This document shows, piece after piece, positions 20,297 to 31,387 of a stretch of DNA of 64,000 bases (position 1 is its first letter; every line of letters starts with the position of its first letter). The translations under genes and the position numbers were made by a program. Origin of the DNA: Chiayiivirga sp. (GTDB lineage Bacteria > Pseudomonadota > Gammaproteobacteria > Xanthomonadales > Xanthomonadaceae); contig JALCLA010000003.1 of NCBI GenBank assembly GCA_022647565.1, forward strand, positions 310,001 to 374,000, given 5' to 3'. A model generated the notes under the pieces. It had not been told where the DNA came from. It worked only from the letters and a program-made list of their open reading frames with translations, and made no database searches.

Positions 20297-23200
20297 TTAT
20301 GCCGCGCCGGCGAGGCGCGTGGCTTCCGCAAGGTCGACCGAGACCAGGCGCGAAACGCCCGGTTCGCGCATGGTGACGCCCGCCAACTGCAGCGCCGCCT
20401 CCATCGTGGCCTTGTTGTGGGTCACGAACAGGAACTGCACCTTCTCGCTCATCTCCGACACCATGGCGCAGAAGCGACCGACGTTGGCCTCGTCAAGCGG
20501 CGCGTCGACTTCGTCCAGCAGGCAGAACGGCGCGGGATTCAGGCGGAAGATCGCGAACACCAGTGACACGGCGGTGAGCGCCTTCTCACCGCCCGAGAGC
20601 AGCGAGATGTTCGACGGACGCTTGCCCGGCGGGCGCGCGATGATCGCGATACCGGTATCGAGCAGGTCTTCGCCGGTGAGTTCCAGATACGCGTGGCCGC
20701 CACCGAACAGGCGCGGGAACAGCTCCTGCACACCGGCATTCACGCGATCGAACGTATCCTTGAACCGGCCTCGGGTCTCGCGGTCGATCTTCTTGATCGC
20801 GGTTTCCAGCGCATCGAGCGCCGTCACCAGATCCGCATTCTGCGCATCGAGGTATTCCTTGCGCTGCGACTGCTCGCCGTATTCCTGGATCGCCGCGAGA
20901 TTGACCGGCTCCAGACGACGGATCTTGTGCTCGAGGTCGGCCAGCGACTTCTGCCAGGCATCGGCTTCCGCTTGCTCCGGCAAGGCCGCGAGCACCTCGT
21001 CCAGCACCAGCCCTGCGGCGACGATAGCCTCGCCCAGCGACTGCGCCTTGAGCGCCACGGCCTGTTCCTGCAGGCGGCGCGTGCCGAGTACTTCACGCAC
21101 GGCCACGGCTTGCTGGTCGGCCTTCTGGCGTTGCTGTTCGTAGCGACGCAGTTCGGCTTCGACGCCTTCCATGCCGGAACGCGCCGCGGCGAGATCCTTC
21201 TCCACCAGCACGCGCTGGTCGAGATAGGCCTGGCGCTCGGCATCGAGCTTGCGGATCGGTGCGTCGCCATCGGCTAGCTGGACGGCGAGCTCGGTCTTGC
21301 GCGCATCGAGCTGGCTGCGCTGCCCGCCCATGCGCGACAGGGCCTGGCTCAGGGCCGTGACCTGGGTGCGCTTGGTTTCCAGCGTCAACGCGAGCTGGTG
21401 CGCGCTGTCGCGCACATCGCGCGCGGCGTTGCGGGCGGCGTCGCGTTGCTCACTGAGCGCACGACGCTGGGTGTCGAGCTGTTGGCGTTCGGTTTCGAGA
21501 TCGCCCATGCGCGCCACCGCGCGCTCCTGCGCGGCCCGCGCTTCGGCGGTGCGCTGCTGCGACTCGGTCAGAGTCTGGGTCAACTGCGCCAGTTCGGCAT
21601 CGATCCGCGAAAGCCGGGTCTGCGCCGATTCCAGCCGACCCTGCTGGCTTTGCAGCTGGCCGGCGAGCTCGGCCACGCCGCGATGCGCCAGATACAGCGA
21701 ACGCTGCGCGTCTTCGCGCTGCTGTTCGGCTTCCAGCAGCTTGTCGCGCAGACCAGTGATCTGCTCGTTGATCTGGGTTTCGCGCTTGGCCAGGCTGTCG
21801 ATCTCGCCACGCAACGACTGGATTTCGCGCTCACGCAACAAGCTGCCTTGCTGCGCTTCGCCGGATCGGATCACGCGCAGCCAGCCTGGTCCCAGCCATT
21901 CGCCAGCGCGGGTAATGACGGCTTCGTCCGCAGCCAGCGTGGCGAGCTTGGCGCGCGCTTCCGCCAGATCGTCGGCGACGCGAATCTTGGCCAGCCATTG
22001 CCGCGCCGCACGCGGTCCGCGCACCCGCGCGGCGAGCGAATCGGCCGGCGTGGAGAGGTCGCCGGCATCGTTCGAGAGCAGCGCGAGGCGGCCCTTGGCG
22101 AAACCTGCGACCGCGTCGAGCAGGCCTTCGGGCGCATCGACCGTGGCCGCTTCCAGCAGCGAACCGAGCACAGTTTCCACCGCGGTTTCCCAGCCGGCAT
22201 CCACGTCCAGCGCTTCACCCAGGCGCGTGGCGCGATCCAATCCGTTCGCGACCAGCCATTCCTGCGCCGCACCCTTCTCCTGGCCCAGTGCCGCGTGTTG
22301 CAGGGCTTCGAGTGACGCCAGCCGACCGCGCGCCGACTGTCCATGCTTGCGCGCTTCGGCCAGGTCGGCCTGCAACTGGCGTTGCTGCTCCTGCACCGTG
22401 GCCACACCCTTCTTGCGCTCATCGAGCTGATCACCCAGCCCATCGAGTGCGGCGCGCTGCTGGTCGTGCTCGGTCGTGAGGCGAGCCAAGGCTTCGCCCA
22501 GAGTCGTCACATCCAGCGCATTGCGCTCGGCAGCCAGCGCCTCCCGCCGGCGATTGGCGTCCAGGCCCTGCTTGTCCAGATATTCGATCTTGGTGCGCTC
22601 GACTTCCGCCGCGCGCGTGGCCTCGGCCTGCGCCTTGGCGTAAGCATCCCAGCGCTGCTGCCAGTCGGTCAGCGCAGCTTCGGCGGCACGCAGCGCTTCG
22701 GCGCGCGCGACTTCATCGCCGCGCAGTCCGTCCAGACGCGGCTGGTCGGCCGCCAGCGCGGCGTCCAGCGCGGCGAGCTGCGCCTCATCGCCAGCGATGT
22801 GCTCGCCCAGTTCGGCGAATGCCGCATCGGCTTCCTGGCGGGCGCGCTCCAATCGCGCGGTGAGTTCGCGCTGATGCTGCACCTGCTGTTCGACCCGCGC
22901 GATCTCGGCGCCGACGCGATAACTCTCGGCCTGCACCTTGCCCAGGCGCTCGTTCGCTTCGCCGTGCTGGCTGCGGCACTGCTCGATCTGCGCTTCGGCC
23001 TGGCGCTGCTCGGCCACCAGCGCTTCGAGCCGGGTTTCGTCGTGCGAAAGAGTTTCGCGCAGGCCGACCAGTTCGGCATCCAGACGCTTGTAGTCCAGCG
23101 CCTTGAGCTGCGCATCCTTGTCGCGCTGTTCGGCCTTGAGCTGCTGGTACTGCTCGGCCTGGCGCGCCTGGCGCTTGAGGTGGTCGAGCTGCTTGTCCAC

Positions 23201-23799
23201 TTCCTCGCGCACGTCGTTGAGGCGGTCGAGGTTCTCGCGGGTGTGCTTGATCCGGGTTTCGGTTTCCTTGCGGCGCTCCTTGTACTTGGAAATGCCGGCG
23301 GCTTCTTCCAGGTAAGTGCGCAATTCCTCGGGCTTGGCCTCGATGATCTGCGAGATCATGCCCTGCTCGATGATCGAGTAGCTGCGCGGACCGAGCCCCG
23401 TGCCCAGGAACAGATCGGTGATGTCGCGACGACGGCAGCGCGCTCCATTCAGGAAGTACACCGATTGCCCGTCGCGACTGACCGTGCGCTTCACCGAGAT
23501 CTCGGTGTAGGTGGCGAATTCGCCGGCCAGCGCCTGATCGGTGTTGTCGAAGATCAATTCCACCGTGGCCGCGCCCACCGGCTTGCGCGATGAAGAGCCC
23601 GAGAAGATCACGTCGGTCAGGTTGTCGCCACGCAGGCGGCTGGCCGAGCTCTCGCCCATCACCCACTTCACCGCGTCGATGATGTTGGACTTGCCGCAGC
23701 CGTTCGGTCCCACCACACCGGTCATGTTGGTGGGCAGGTGCAGGTGGTCGGATCGACGAAGGATTTGAAGCCGGAGAGCTTTACGGTAGTGAGTCGCAT
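20297..23799 (-). CDS. smc: Chromosome partition protein SMC, frameshifted near the 5' end
   Basis: This encodes an SMC ATPase of about 1167 residues that condenses and separates chromosomes with ScpA and ScpB (genes at 38897 and 39802). Walker A is GPNGCGKSN, the C-terminal signature is LLSGGEKALTAVSLVFA and Walker B is CLLDEVDAPLDEAN; long coiled coils flank a hinge. The normal start lies at 23799 (MRLTTVKLSGFKSFVDPTT), but after codon 19 one base is missing near 23742. In that frame translation would stop at TGA 23722-23724, while the rest of the protein is open in another frame. Restoring one C in the ACCACC-TGC junction would rejoin them as PTT-LHLPTNM. SMC is normally important, so a sequencing or assembly error is at least as likely as a real mutation. 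Confidence 0.9.
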
Positions 23800-23940
23800 G
23801 AGGGCCTGCCGTCGCGGCCTGATGGCGCGACACAAAAGGCGACTTGCCGCAGACTGGCCGGATCGTTACCCTGCCGCGCCACTGCAAGTCATTGATTGAT
23901 TCAAGTCTTTGACGACGTTGGAATTCCGAGGAGCCGAACC

Positions 23941-24330
23941 ATGTCGACCCGCCCGAGCAAGACGCTCGAAACCTTCCCGAACCCGCAGCCGGGCCGCGAC
24001 TATACCATCCGGATCAAGGCACCCGAATTCACCTGCCTGTGCCCCAAGACGGGCCAGCCGGACTTCGCCACGCTCACCTTCGAGTACGTGGCCGACAAGC
24101 TCTGCGTCGAGCTCAAGAGCCTCAAGCTCTACCTGTGGAGCTTCCGCGAGGACGGTCTGTTCCACGAACGCGCCACCAACGACATCCTCGATCACTTGGT
24201 GAAGCTGCTGAAGCCGCGATTCATGCGCCTCACCGCCGAGTGGTACGTGCGCGGCGGCATCTACACCACGGTGGTGGCGGAGCACCGCAAGAAGGGCTGG
24301 AAGGCCCCGACGCCGGTTCAGTTGCCCTGA
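23941..24330 (+). CDS. queF: NADPH-dependent 7-cyano-7-deazaguanine reductase QueF
   Basis: A 129-residue type I QueF that reduces preQ0 to preQ1 in queuosine biosynthesis. The thioimide-forming cysteine is C34 in [11 protein letters not shown] and the catalytic Asp is D41 in the same motif. The substrate-binding stretch [21 protein letters not shown] follows. Length matches the short, homodecameric family. The start at 23941 ([10 protein letters not shown]) is preceded by GAGGAG; a 15-residue upstream extension lacks support. No preQ1 riboswitch is recognisable in the 141-bp gap to smc. Confidence 0.95.
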   Translation: MSTRPSKTLETFPNPQPGRDYTIRIKAPEFTCLCPKTGQPDFATLTFEYVADKLCVELKSLKLYLWSFREDGLFHERATNDILDHLVKLLKPRFMRLTAEWYVRGGIYTTVVAEHRKKGWKAPTPVQLP

Positions 24331-24348
24331 GCCGGGGCCGAACGGCGG

Positions 24349-27300
24349 TTACGGATCCTCGAAGCCGCTGCTGAACACGAGCGTGGTGTTGAGCTGATCG
24401 GTGTCGGTCGCGCTGTTGTCGGCGTAGGTGATGTCCTCGTAGGCCGGAGGAACGGTCAGATCGGCTGTCACGGAAACCGAGCCCTGGAACGCACCGAGCG
24501 TGCCGCTCAGCAGCACGCGGGCTGACGACGAAGGCGGCAGATTGAGGCCCATCGCGAGATTGCCGCTGCCCGATGCCGGCGTACAGAACGCGGCCGAAGC
24601 GGCATCGCAGCTCCACGTCGCGCCACCCAATGCCGCGGGCAGGGTTGAGGTCAGGGACAACCGTTCACCGCGACACCCGAGTGCATTGTAGGCGATGATC
24701 TCGTAGCTCACCGCGTCGCCAGGCACGCTGACCGCTGCGGCCGTTGGTGATGCTCACGGCTACATGCGCGTGGCGCGCTCCGGATTGCACGAACACGACG
24801 TTCACCGTCGCACGGCGCGGTGACGGCGGCGGTGAGGTAGGGACTCACGTCGACCGGCGCACCACCGCAGCCAGTGAGCTCACTCAGCCGGTACCCGGGC
24901 TGTGGCGTCGCCACGAGCGTCAGCCGGGTGCCATGCGGAACGCGGGACAGATCGCTTCCCGGAGGATCGCTCACTACCACGCTGCCGCCATCGCTCACGT
25001 GAGAGTGACGGGATAGGTGTTCACGCTGCAGACCACGCTCACGTTGGCGACATCCGCAGGCGGCATCGTGCCGCTGGCCTTGATCGACTCGACAAGTACG
25101 ACCCTGGGGCTGACTCGACACCGAGATCGCGTAGGACGCGCCGACAGGCAAAGCCTCCGAGTCAGAATCGAAGCGGAATACGCTGCTAGCCGGCGCGATG
25201 TTCCGGGAGTTCCTTTGCAGGCCGTCGACGTCCAGGCGCAGGACCAGCCCGGCGCTGTCGAGTCCGCTGACGGTGCCGCCCACGAACTGCGGAGTGATGC
25301 TCAGGGTCTGCAGGTCGAAACTGCCTTGATGACGCGTGTCGCTGGAGTACTGCGCCCTCAGTGTGTACAGGCCGTGGCGAGATGCCGTGTCCAGAACGCA
25401 GCTCGTGGCCGGCAGGACGATGGTGCAGAACTGGGTTGCCGCCGGCGACGACACCGTGATCGTACCGGTCGGCGTTCCCGCGCCGGGGGGCCAGTACGGC
25501 CACGGTGGCATGCACCACGGTTTGCCTCGCCGAACGGGTCGACACCGGTGTCAAGCTGGTGCGAGTTTCGGCGCCGGTCACCGTATGCACGATGGAGATC
25601 GGTGTCGGCGTCAGGTTGTTTCCATCACCACGCCAGATCGCTCGGATGACGTGATCGCCCGGGGTCAAGCCCGCGACCGTCAGACGCGCCACACCCTGCG
25701 CATCCACTGCGGCCACGCCGAGCGGCTCGGTGCCGTCCTCGAACTCAACCGACATGCAGGCTGGTACGCATCTAGCGTGGCTGAAGCTCACACTCTGCCC
25801 CAGGTGCTGGCGCTGGGACGTCTTTCGAAAGGCTAGTAGCGATCGGCGTACTTGAAGTGGACATCCACGCGGCAGTCGGCCGTGACGATGCCGGTGCGCC
25901 AGGTAGTTTCATCCGGTGCATTTCCCGCGGCGCAGGTTCCGCCGGCAGGCCAAACCGCCCGCCAGCCAGGCGCGGGGGTCGCCACCACGATGGCACGGGT
26001 TCCGTGCACCACCGACTGCAATTCCTGAGCAACAGCACCGAGCCCGCCCGCGACGCTAGCCATCACCACATGCTCGTCGTTCTGCTCGTAGGCACCCAGA
26101 TCCTGGATACCGAAGCGATCCGCGACGGCCGGCCGATCCGTGGAACGCGCGGTTCCGTCCCGTGTCCAGTCGACAGGAGCGGTAACGGGGGGAGCGAAAT
26201 CCACGCCCGGGGAGGCAGGCGCAAGCCGATAGTCGCCTGTGGCGGGATCGCGGAACTGCGGATCGTCGCTGACGCGCTCGGGCGAGGCGGGCAAGCCCGG
26301 GAAGTTGCTCGCAATCAGATGGCGATAGCACGCAGGATCAAGCGGCCCGAGCGCCGGGGAACGCTTGCTCGGTAGGCTGCCAGACGATGCTGCGTTCCAC
26401 CCGCAATCCGGTGACTCCGCTGCCGCAAGTGGTTGGGGCGAGGAACACCGGGACTCCCGGCAAGGGAAAGTGATTGCCGGTGATCGTTGAGGCCGTGACT
26501 CGCAATCCGCCGTCCGTGATCAAGGCGTCGAACATCTGTGCTTCGACGTGGTTGTCGACGATCAAGGCACCATTGAAGGTCAGTTCGCTGCGATTGGCCT
26601 GCTGGCTCAGAGTGGTGCCTCGATTCCGCTCGATCCGCGTACCCACGAACAAGGCGTGCGCCTTGCCTTCGGGGCTGGCACCGAAGGCAATCAGACTCCC
26701 GGGCTTGGCGCGTGCCCCGGGCGCGAGCTGCGAGTCCCAGGCCTGATTGTTGGCCACGGTATTGCAGTCTTCGGCCCGAAGGCAGCTCACATCGCCAACC
26801 GATGCACCACGCATCAGCAGCCGCGTTCCGTTGCCCATGGCTGCGCCCGGCGCGAGCCAGAACGCACCGCCTTCCACCAGCGCGACGTTGTCGCTCACTA
26901 CGGCGTCGACCAGATCCGCCCTTGCATCCCCGGCCACGGCAATGCCGCCCCCGCGCTGCGCGCGATTGTTCACGACGGCACTCGCGACGCCCGTTTCCTC
27001 GGCGTTGAAGTTGGCGCCGGCATTCGAGCCGGTGAGGTAGAGGCCGCCACCACGGGTCGCGCTGACGTTGCCGACCAGGCGCGAACCCTGGAACCTTACG
27101 TGGCAGCCATCCGCGTAGATTCCACCGCCATGGTCCGAAGCGAAATTGGCCGAGACCTCGCTGCCGCCGTCGGCCAGCACCGTCGCATTCAGGCAGTTGA
27201 TGCCACCGCCCTGTCCGCCGGAGTTGTAGTAAATGAACGATTCGCCGAGCAAGGTGAGCTTTACCTGATCCTGCGCGGTGACGGGAAAGTTGGTGTTCGA

Positions 27301-27783
27301 GAGCTGAATGCCACCGTCGCCGTTGCCGATCACGGTCACGCTGTCCAGCACCAGCTCGGCCGGAATCGCACCGTTGCGGAAATCCACCCCTCGACCGGCG
27401 CCGCCGCCGATTTCCAGACGACGCAGGAGCACGTGATGCGAACCAAGAATGTGCAGGATGCGGCTCGCGCCCGGCGCGGCTTCCAGCTTGGTGCGCTGCC
27501 CGGGTGTGGGCTGAGCGCTGGCGCAGGTGGCGTAGCCGCCTTCGAGCGACAGTTCGCCCTGCGCCGGGGTCAGACCGATGATGGTGAGGGTCGGAACGGT
27601 GTATGGCCCGCCGGCGATCCGGACGATGTCGCTCTCCGGAGTGAGGAAGGCGGCATCGATGGCCGACTGAATCGTGACATGGGTGCACGCGGCATCGGTG
27701 CCGACGCGGAAGGTCGCGCCGTGGGTGGATTCGGAGCCGGCGAATGCAAGGAGGAAGGCGCACAACAGGAGCAGACGGCGCAT
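24349..27783 (-). pseudogene. Decayed GFE-tailed beta-helix/Ig-domain exoprotein
   Basis: Remnant of a secreted protein of about 1145 residues, paralogous to the intact genes at 31388 and 34035. The 5' part is open from MRRLLLLCAFLLAFAGSEST (27783) to 26338: a signal peptide and a parallel beta-helix beginning FRVGTDAACTHVTIQSAIDAA. Beyond it the coding sense jumps frame near 26350, 25845, 25488 (at a run of six Gs), 25100, 25010, 24820 and 24745. The pieces still read, in order, as the beta-helix end (RFGIQDLGAYE), an InlB-B-like repeat, two Big_3-type Ig domains, a GLDSAGLVLRLD/SYAISV module, a second InlB-B-like repeat and a DUF11-like domain. It ends in TLVFSSGFEDP. Genuine decay is likely, although clustered indel errors cannot be excluded. 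Confidence 0.8.
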
Positions 27784-27809
27784 GGTTCGGTCTCGGGCGG
27801 GTTCGACCC

Positions 27810-27819
27810 GATTGACGAG
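27810..27819 (-). promoter_or_regulatory. Conserved CTCGTCAATC element upstream of the decayed beta-helix gene
   Basis: Read on the minus strand, this site is CTCGTCAATC, 36 nt (first base to first base) before the start codon of the decayed gene. It matches CTCGTCAACC elements before both intact paralogues (31336, 33980). A CGGGTCGAACCCG hairpin follows it. It may be a -35 element for the neighbouring ECF sigma factor (inference). Confidence 0.4.
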
Positions 27820-27910
27820 GATTCGCTCGCCAACCCGCCACACCTCCGTGCCGGGCCTCGGCGCGGACCCGCTCCCACACAGCTTCGGCACTTCGCGCGA
27901 TACTCGCCGC

Positions 27911-28420
27911 ATGGCCGACCTCTCTGACAACGCCTTGTACGACACCATCTACGCCCAGCTGCGCAAACTCGCCCACCGCGAGCGTCAGCGCGTGGGCGCC
28001 AGCCCGACGCTCAACACCACCGCCCTGGTGCACGAGACCTATCTGAGCCTGAATCAACCCGGCCAGACCTTGCCGCAGAACTTTCCTGCCTACGCCGCAC
28101 GCGCGATGCGCAACCTGCTGATCGATGAGGCGCGCAAGCGGGCCCGCCCCAAGCATGGCGGCGACTGGCTGCGGGCCGATTCCGAATCAGCGCTGGAAGA
28201 GGCCCTGATCCAGGATTCGCACCGCACTCTGGAACTGGACGAAGCCTTGAATTCGCTGGCCAAGCTCGACCCGCGTGCCGCGGAAATCGTGGAACTGCAC
28301 TACTTCGCCGGGCTGGAGTTCGTGCGCATCGCCGAAATGCTCGGTATTTCCGAACGCACCGTGCAGCGCGACTGGCGCGCAGCACGGGCCTGGCTGCAGC
28401 GGGAAATGCGTCCGGACTGA
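27911..28420 (+). CDS. ECF RNA polymerase sigma factor, kinase-linked (ECF43/X6-like)
   Basis: A 169-residue sigma factor with region 2 (residues 8-75, including FPAYAARAMRNLLIDEARKR) and region 4 (about 105-165, with LDPRAAEIVELHYFAGLEFVRIAEMLGISERTVQ as helix-turn-helix). In region 2.2 the usual acidic DAED stretch is replaced by NTTA (LNTTALVHETYL), so two threonines (T36, T37) stand where core RNA polymerase contacts need negative charge. Sigma factors of this type are activated by threonine phosphorylation by a cognate kinase (Xanthomonas EcfK/PknS, Vibrio EcfP/PknT). The gene directly downstream encodes such a kinase. No anti-sigma gene is present. Confidence 0.88.
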   Translation: MADLSDNALYDTIYAQLRKLAHRERQRVGASPTLNTTALVHETYLSLNQPGQTLPQNFPAYAARAMRNLLIDEARKRARPKHGGDWLRADSESALEEALIQDSHRTLELDEALNSLAKLDPRAAEIVELHYFAGLEFVRIAEMLGISERTVQRDWRAARAWLQREMRPD

Positions 28421-28533
28421 ACCCGGATGGCGGGATCTGCCCGCGTTCTTCGTCTCCCCCTGCAACCCTGACGACTCACCCTGCAACGCCCCGTTCGAGC
28501 GCAGCGCCACCGACCTGCACGGAGTACCGACCC

Positions 28534-31290
28534 ATGGCATCGAGCGAGTCCGCCTCCGACCTCGGTTACGCGCGCCTGCGGGAGTGGTTCGACCGCTGTG
28601 TGGATCTGCCCGAGAACGAACGTCTGGACTGGATCGAACGCCACGTCGCCGATCCCGACCTGCGTCTCGAACTGTCGTTGATGCTCGCCTCCGACAGCGG
28701 CAGCGGCGACTACTTCGAGGCCGCGCCGATGCAGCGCCTCGGCGACTACCTTGATGACGACAGCGTCCTGTTGCCGGACCTGGTCGGCGCGCGCTGCGGC
28801 GCATTCCGGCTGCTGCGCCTGCTGGGATCCGGCGGACAGGGCGCGGTCTACCTCGCCGAACGCGACAACGGAGATTTCAGCCAGCCGGCGGCGGTCAAGC
28901 TGTTGCGCAACGCCTTGCTGGACGAGGCCGACCTGCGCCGCTTCCGACGCGAGCGGGACATCCTGGCCCGCTTCGAGCACCCCGGCGTAGCGCGCCTGAT
29001 CGACGCGGGCGTGGGCGAGAACGGCCTGCCCTACCTCGCCATGGAGTACGTCGACGGCGAGCCGATCGATGTCTGGTGCCTGCAGCAAGGCTCGGACGGC
29101 GCCAGCCGCCTCGCCCTGTTCGCGCAGCTGTGCGCCGTCATCGCCGCCGCGCACCGCCAACTGATCGTGCACCGGGACCTCAAGCCGTCCAATGTGCTGG
29201 TCAATGCCGAAGGTCGGATCAAGGTGCTGGATTTCGGTATCGCCCGCTTGCTGGACGACGAGGCTGGCAGCCAGACCCAGGCCGCCATGCTCACCCCGGG
29301 CTACGGCGCACCCGAGCAGCGCACCGGCGAGCGCGTCACGCCCGCCAGCGACGTGTATGCGCTGGGCGTGCTCCTGCGCGAACTGGTGGCGCAGCAGCCG
29401 CCGCCACGCACCAGCGATCAGCCCTGGCCTGCCTGGCCCGCGAATACCCCGAGCGAACTGCGCTGGATCTTCGCGCGTTGCTGTGCCAGCGAGGCCGACG
29501 ACCGCTATCGCGACGCGGCGGAATTGCTGGAGGACATCGAACGCCACCGCCAACAACGCCCGGTGCTGGCCCACCCGCCTTCCGGCATGTATCTCGCACG
29601 CAAGTTCATGGCCCGGCACCGCGGCGGCGTGGCGATCACCGCCCTGCTGTTGCTGACCACACTGATCGGATTTGCGGCGGCGTTGTGGCAAACCGGCGTC
29701 GCCAGACAGCAGAGCGCCCGCGCCACGCATGAAGCCGAACGCGCCCGCGCCACCAGCGAATTTCTCCTTGGCGTGTTTCAGGCGGCGCAGGAAGAATTGC
29801 CCGCCGATGCTCGCCCCACGCCCGACGTGCTGGTGCAGGTAGCCGCGTCGAAACTGGAACAGGACACGACGCTGCCGCCGGCACAGCGCGCCGATTTCCT
29901 TGTCGCGCTCGGGCAGGTCGCACGCTACGGCAACGACTTGAAAGCTGCGCTGCCGCTGCTCGAGCGCGCGATTGCCCAGTTCAATGCAGAACCCGAGACG
30001 TCGGAACGGCTTCACGCCGAAGTTGCGCGCGCCTGGGTCCTGACCGAACTGGGACGATCGGACGAAGCCCTCGCTGCGCTTGAGCCGCGGTTGGATGCGA
30101 TCCGTGCGTTGAACGACGCGACGAGCGTCGATGGCTTGTGGGCCTATGCGAGTTCCTTGGGTGAAATCGGGCGAAGCGAGGAATATCTGAACGTGCTGGA
30201 CGAAGCGCGCCAGATGTCGGGTAGGGTCTACGCGCCGGACGCCATCGAAACCTTGCGTCTGGAAGGCGAACATGCGCTCGCGCTCGACTACGTTGGCCGT
30301 CATCGTGAAGCAAGCGTTGCGCTGAGTGATATGCTCGATCGGTGGCACGCGGCCGGTCACCCGGAACAGCGGGACTATGCGGTGGGGCTGGCCAATCTCG
30401 GCCTGATGCATCGCGCGCTGGGAAATCTTGCGGCGGCGGAAACGCGCTTGCGCGAAGCCGTCGAACTGAATGGCCGCATCCATTCGACGGTGCATCCGGA
30501 GTCGGCCACCGCTCTCCAAATGCTGGGTCGCGTACTGGTCGAGCAGGGCCGCCCGGACGAGGCCGAACCGCTGCTGCGCAAGGCCTTGAGTGATCTGAAC
30601 GCGACGCTCGGCGCTACCCACCGCCAAACGATAGGCGCGATGAGCGCGCTTGGCCTTATGGCAATGGAACGTTTTCGCTACACCGAAGCCGTCGCCACGT
30701 TGCAGGCAGCGGCAAGGACCTGCGCCAGCATCAAGAGCGGCGACAGCGCCAATAGCTGCACCAGCGCGGCGCAACTTCTGGCGGAAGCCTTGATGCGCGA
30801 CGGGCAACTCGATGCGGCGTCCGAGATCGCGGAGAACGCCTCGGAGCGGCGTCTGGCGCTCGATGGCGACGACAGCCCCGACAATGCGCCACCCCGGCGC
30901 GTCCAAGCGGAAATCCTGCTGTTGCAAGGTCGCGCGGCTGATGCCCTGCCCCTGGTCGACGGCAATATCGCACTCTACGTCAAGGCCGGAATCGACCAGA
31001 ATCTCGATCTCGCCGCGCAGCACGTGCTGCGCGCGCGCATCCTGCTCGTGCTCGGACGCGCATCCGAAGCGCTGGCCGCGCTCGACGCCGCATCCCCCAT
31101 CCTGGCGAGCCGCTCTAACCACCACGCCGCACGCAACCTGCGCCTGCTGGCGACGCGGGCGTTCGTGCTTGCCGCGCTTGAACGCCCGGACGAAGCACGC
31201 GCCGCGGCGCAGCAGGCGATGCGACTGGGCGCTGCATCTCCCATTCTTGACTCCGAAGAATGGAAGCGTATTCAGGCAATGGCACGGTAA
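28534..31290 (+). CDS. Transmembrane Ser/Thr protein kinase with C-terminal TPR-like region
   Basis: A 918-residue Hanks-type kinase. Kinase domain at about residues 89-345: glycine loop LGSGGQGAVY, K122, E140, catalytic loop HRDLKPSN (213-220) and DFG at 233-235; the activation-loop end is TPGYGAPEQ. All catalytic residues are present. One membrane helix spans about 365-386 (VAITALLLLTTLIGFAAALW). The remaining 500 residues are helical repeats suggestive of TPRs and should lie in the periplasm as a sensor. The gene starts 113 bp after the ECF sigma gene on the same strand. By analogy with EcfK/PknS it probably phosphorylates that sigma factor; the stimulus is unknown. Confidence 0.93.
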   Translation: MASSESASDLGYARLREWFDRCVDLPENERLDWIERHVADPDLRLELSLMLASDSGSGDYFEAAPMQRLGDYLDDDSVLLPDLVGARCGAFRLLRLLGSGGQGAVYLAERDNGDFSQPAAVKLLRNALLDEADLRRFRRERDILARFEHPGVARLIDAGVGENGLPYLAMEYVDGEPIDVWCLQQGSDGASRLALFAQLCAVIAAAHRQLIVHRDLKPSNVLVNAEGRIKVLDFGIARLLDDEAGSQTQAAMLTPGYGAPEQRTGERVTPASDVYALGVLLRELVAQQPPPRTSDQPWPAWPANTPSELRWIFARCCASEADDRYRDAAELLEDIERHRQQRPVLAHPPSGMYLARKFMARHRGGVAITALLLLTTLIGFAAALWQTGVARQQSARATHEAERARATSEFLLGVFQAAQEELPADARPTPDVLVQVAASKLEQDTTLPPAQRADFLVALGQVARYGNDLKAALPLLERAIAQFNAEPETSERLHAEVARAWVLTELGRSDEALAALEPRLDAIRALNDATSVDGLWAYASSLGEIGRSEEYLNVLDEARQMSGRVYAPDAIETLRLEGEHALALDYVGRHREASVALSDMLDRWHAAGHPEQRDYAVGLANLGLMHRALGNLAAAETRLREAVELNGRIHSTVHPESATALQMLGRVLVEQGRPDEAEPLLRKALSDLNATLGATHRQTIGAMSALGLMAMERFRYTEAVATLQAAARTCASIKSGDSANSCTSAAQLLAEALMRDGQLDAASEIAENASERRLALDGDDSPDNAPPRRVQAEILLLQGRAADALPLVDGNIALYVKAGIDQNLDLAAQHVLRARILLVLGRASEALAALDAASPILASRSNHHAARNLRLLATRAFVLAALERPDEARAAAQQAMRLGAASPILDSEEWKRIQAMAR

Positions 31291-31335
31291 CGACGCACGG
31301 TGGATATGCAGGTCTGTCGGGTTCGGGACCCAGTC

Positions 31336-31345
31336 CTCGTCAACC
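31336..31345 (+). promoter_or_regulatory. Conserved CTCGTCAACC element upstream of the 31388 gene
   Basis: CTCGTCAACC lies 52 nt before the start codon and is identical to the site at 33980-33989. A second shared block, GGTGGCTACC at 31365-31374, lies 13 nt before the ATG. The pair may be a -35/-10 set for the nearby ECF sigma factor, or may simply remain from gene duplication. Confidence 0.45.
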
Positions 31346-31387
31346 TCGCCAGAAGGCCATCATCGGTGGCTACCTGCGAGTCGCACC

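Noticed and set aside
23800-23940. Possible preQ1 riboswitch upstream of queF
   Set aside because: No preQ1-type pseudoknot or A-rich tail pattern was recognisable in this gap.
24349-25791. Several short independent genes in 24.3-25.8 kb
   Set aside because: The fragments align end to end as consecutive domains of one protein in alternating frames, so they are pieces of a single decayed gene.
28300-31125. A 941-codon minus-strand open frame opposite the Ser/Thr kinase
   Set aside because: Shadow frame; the kinase on the plus strand has all catalytic motifs and explains the region.
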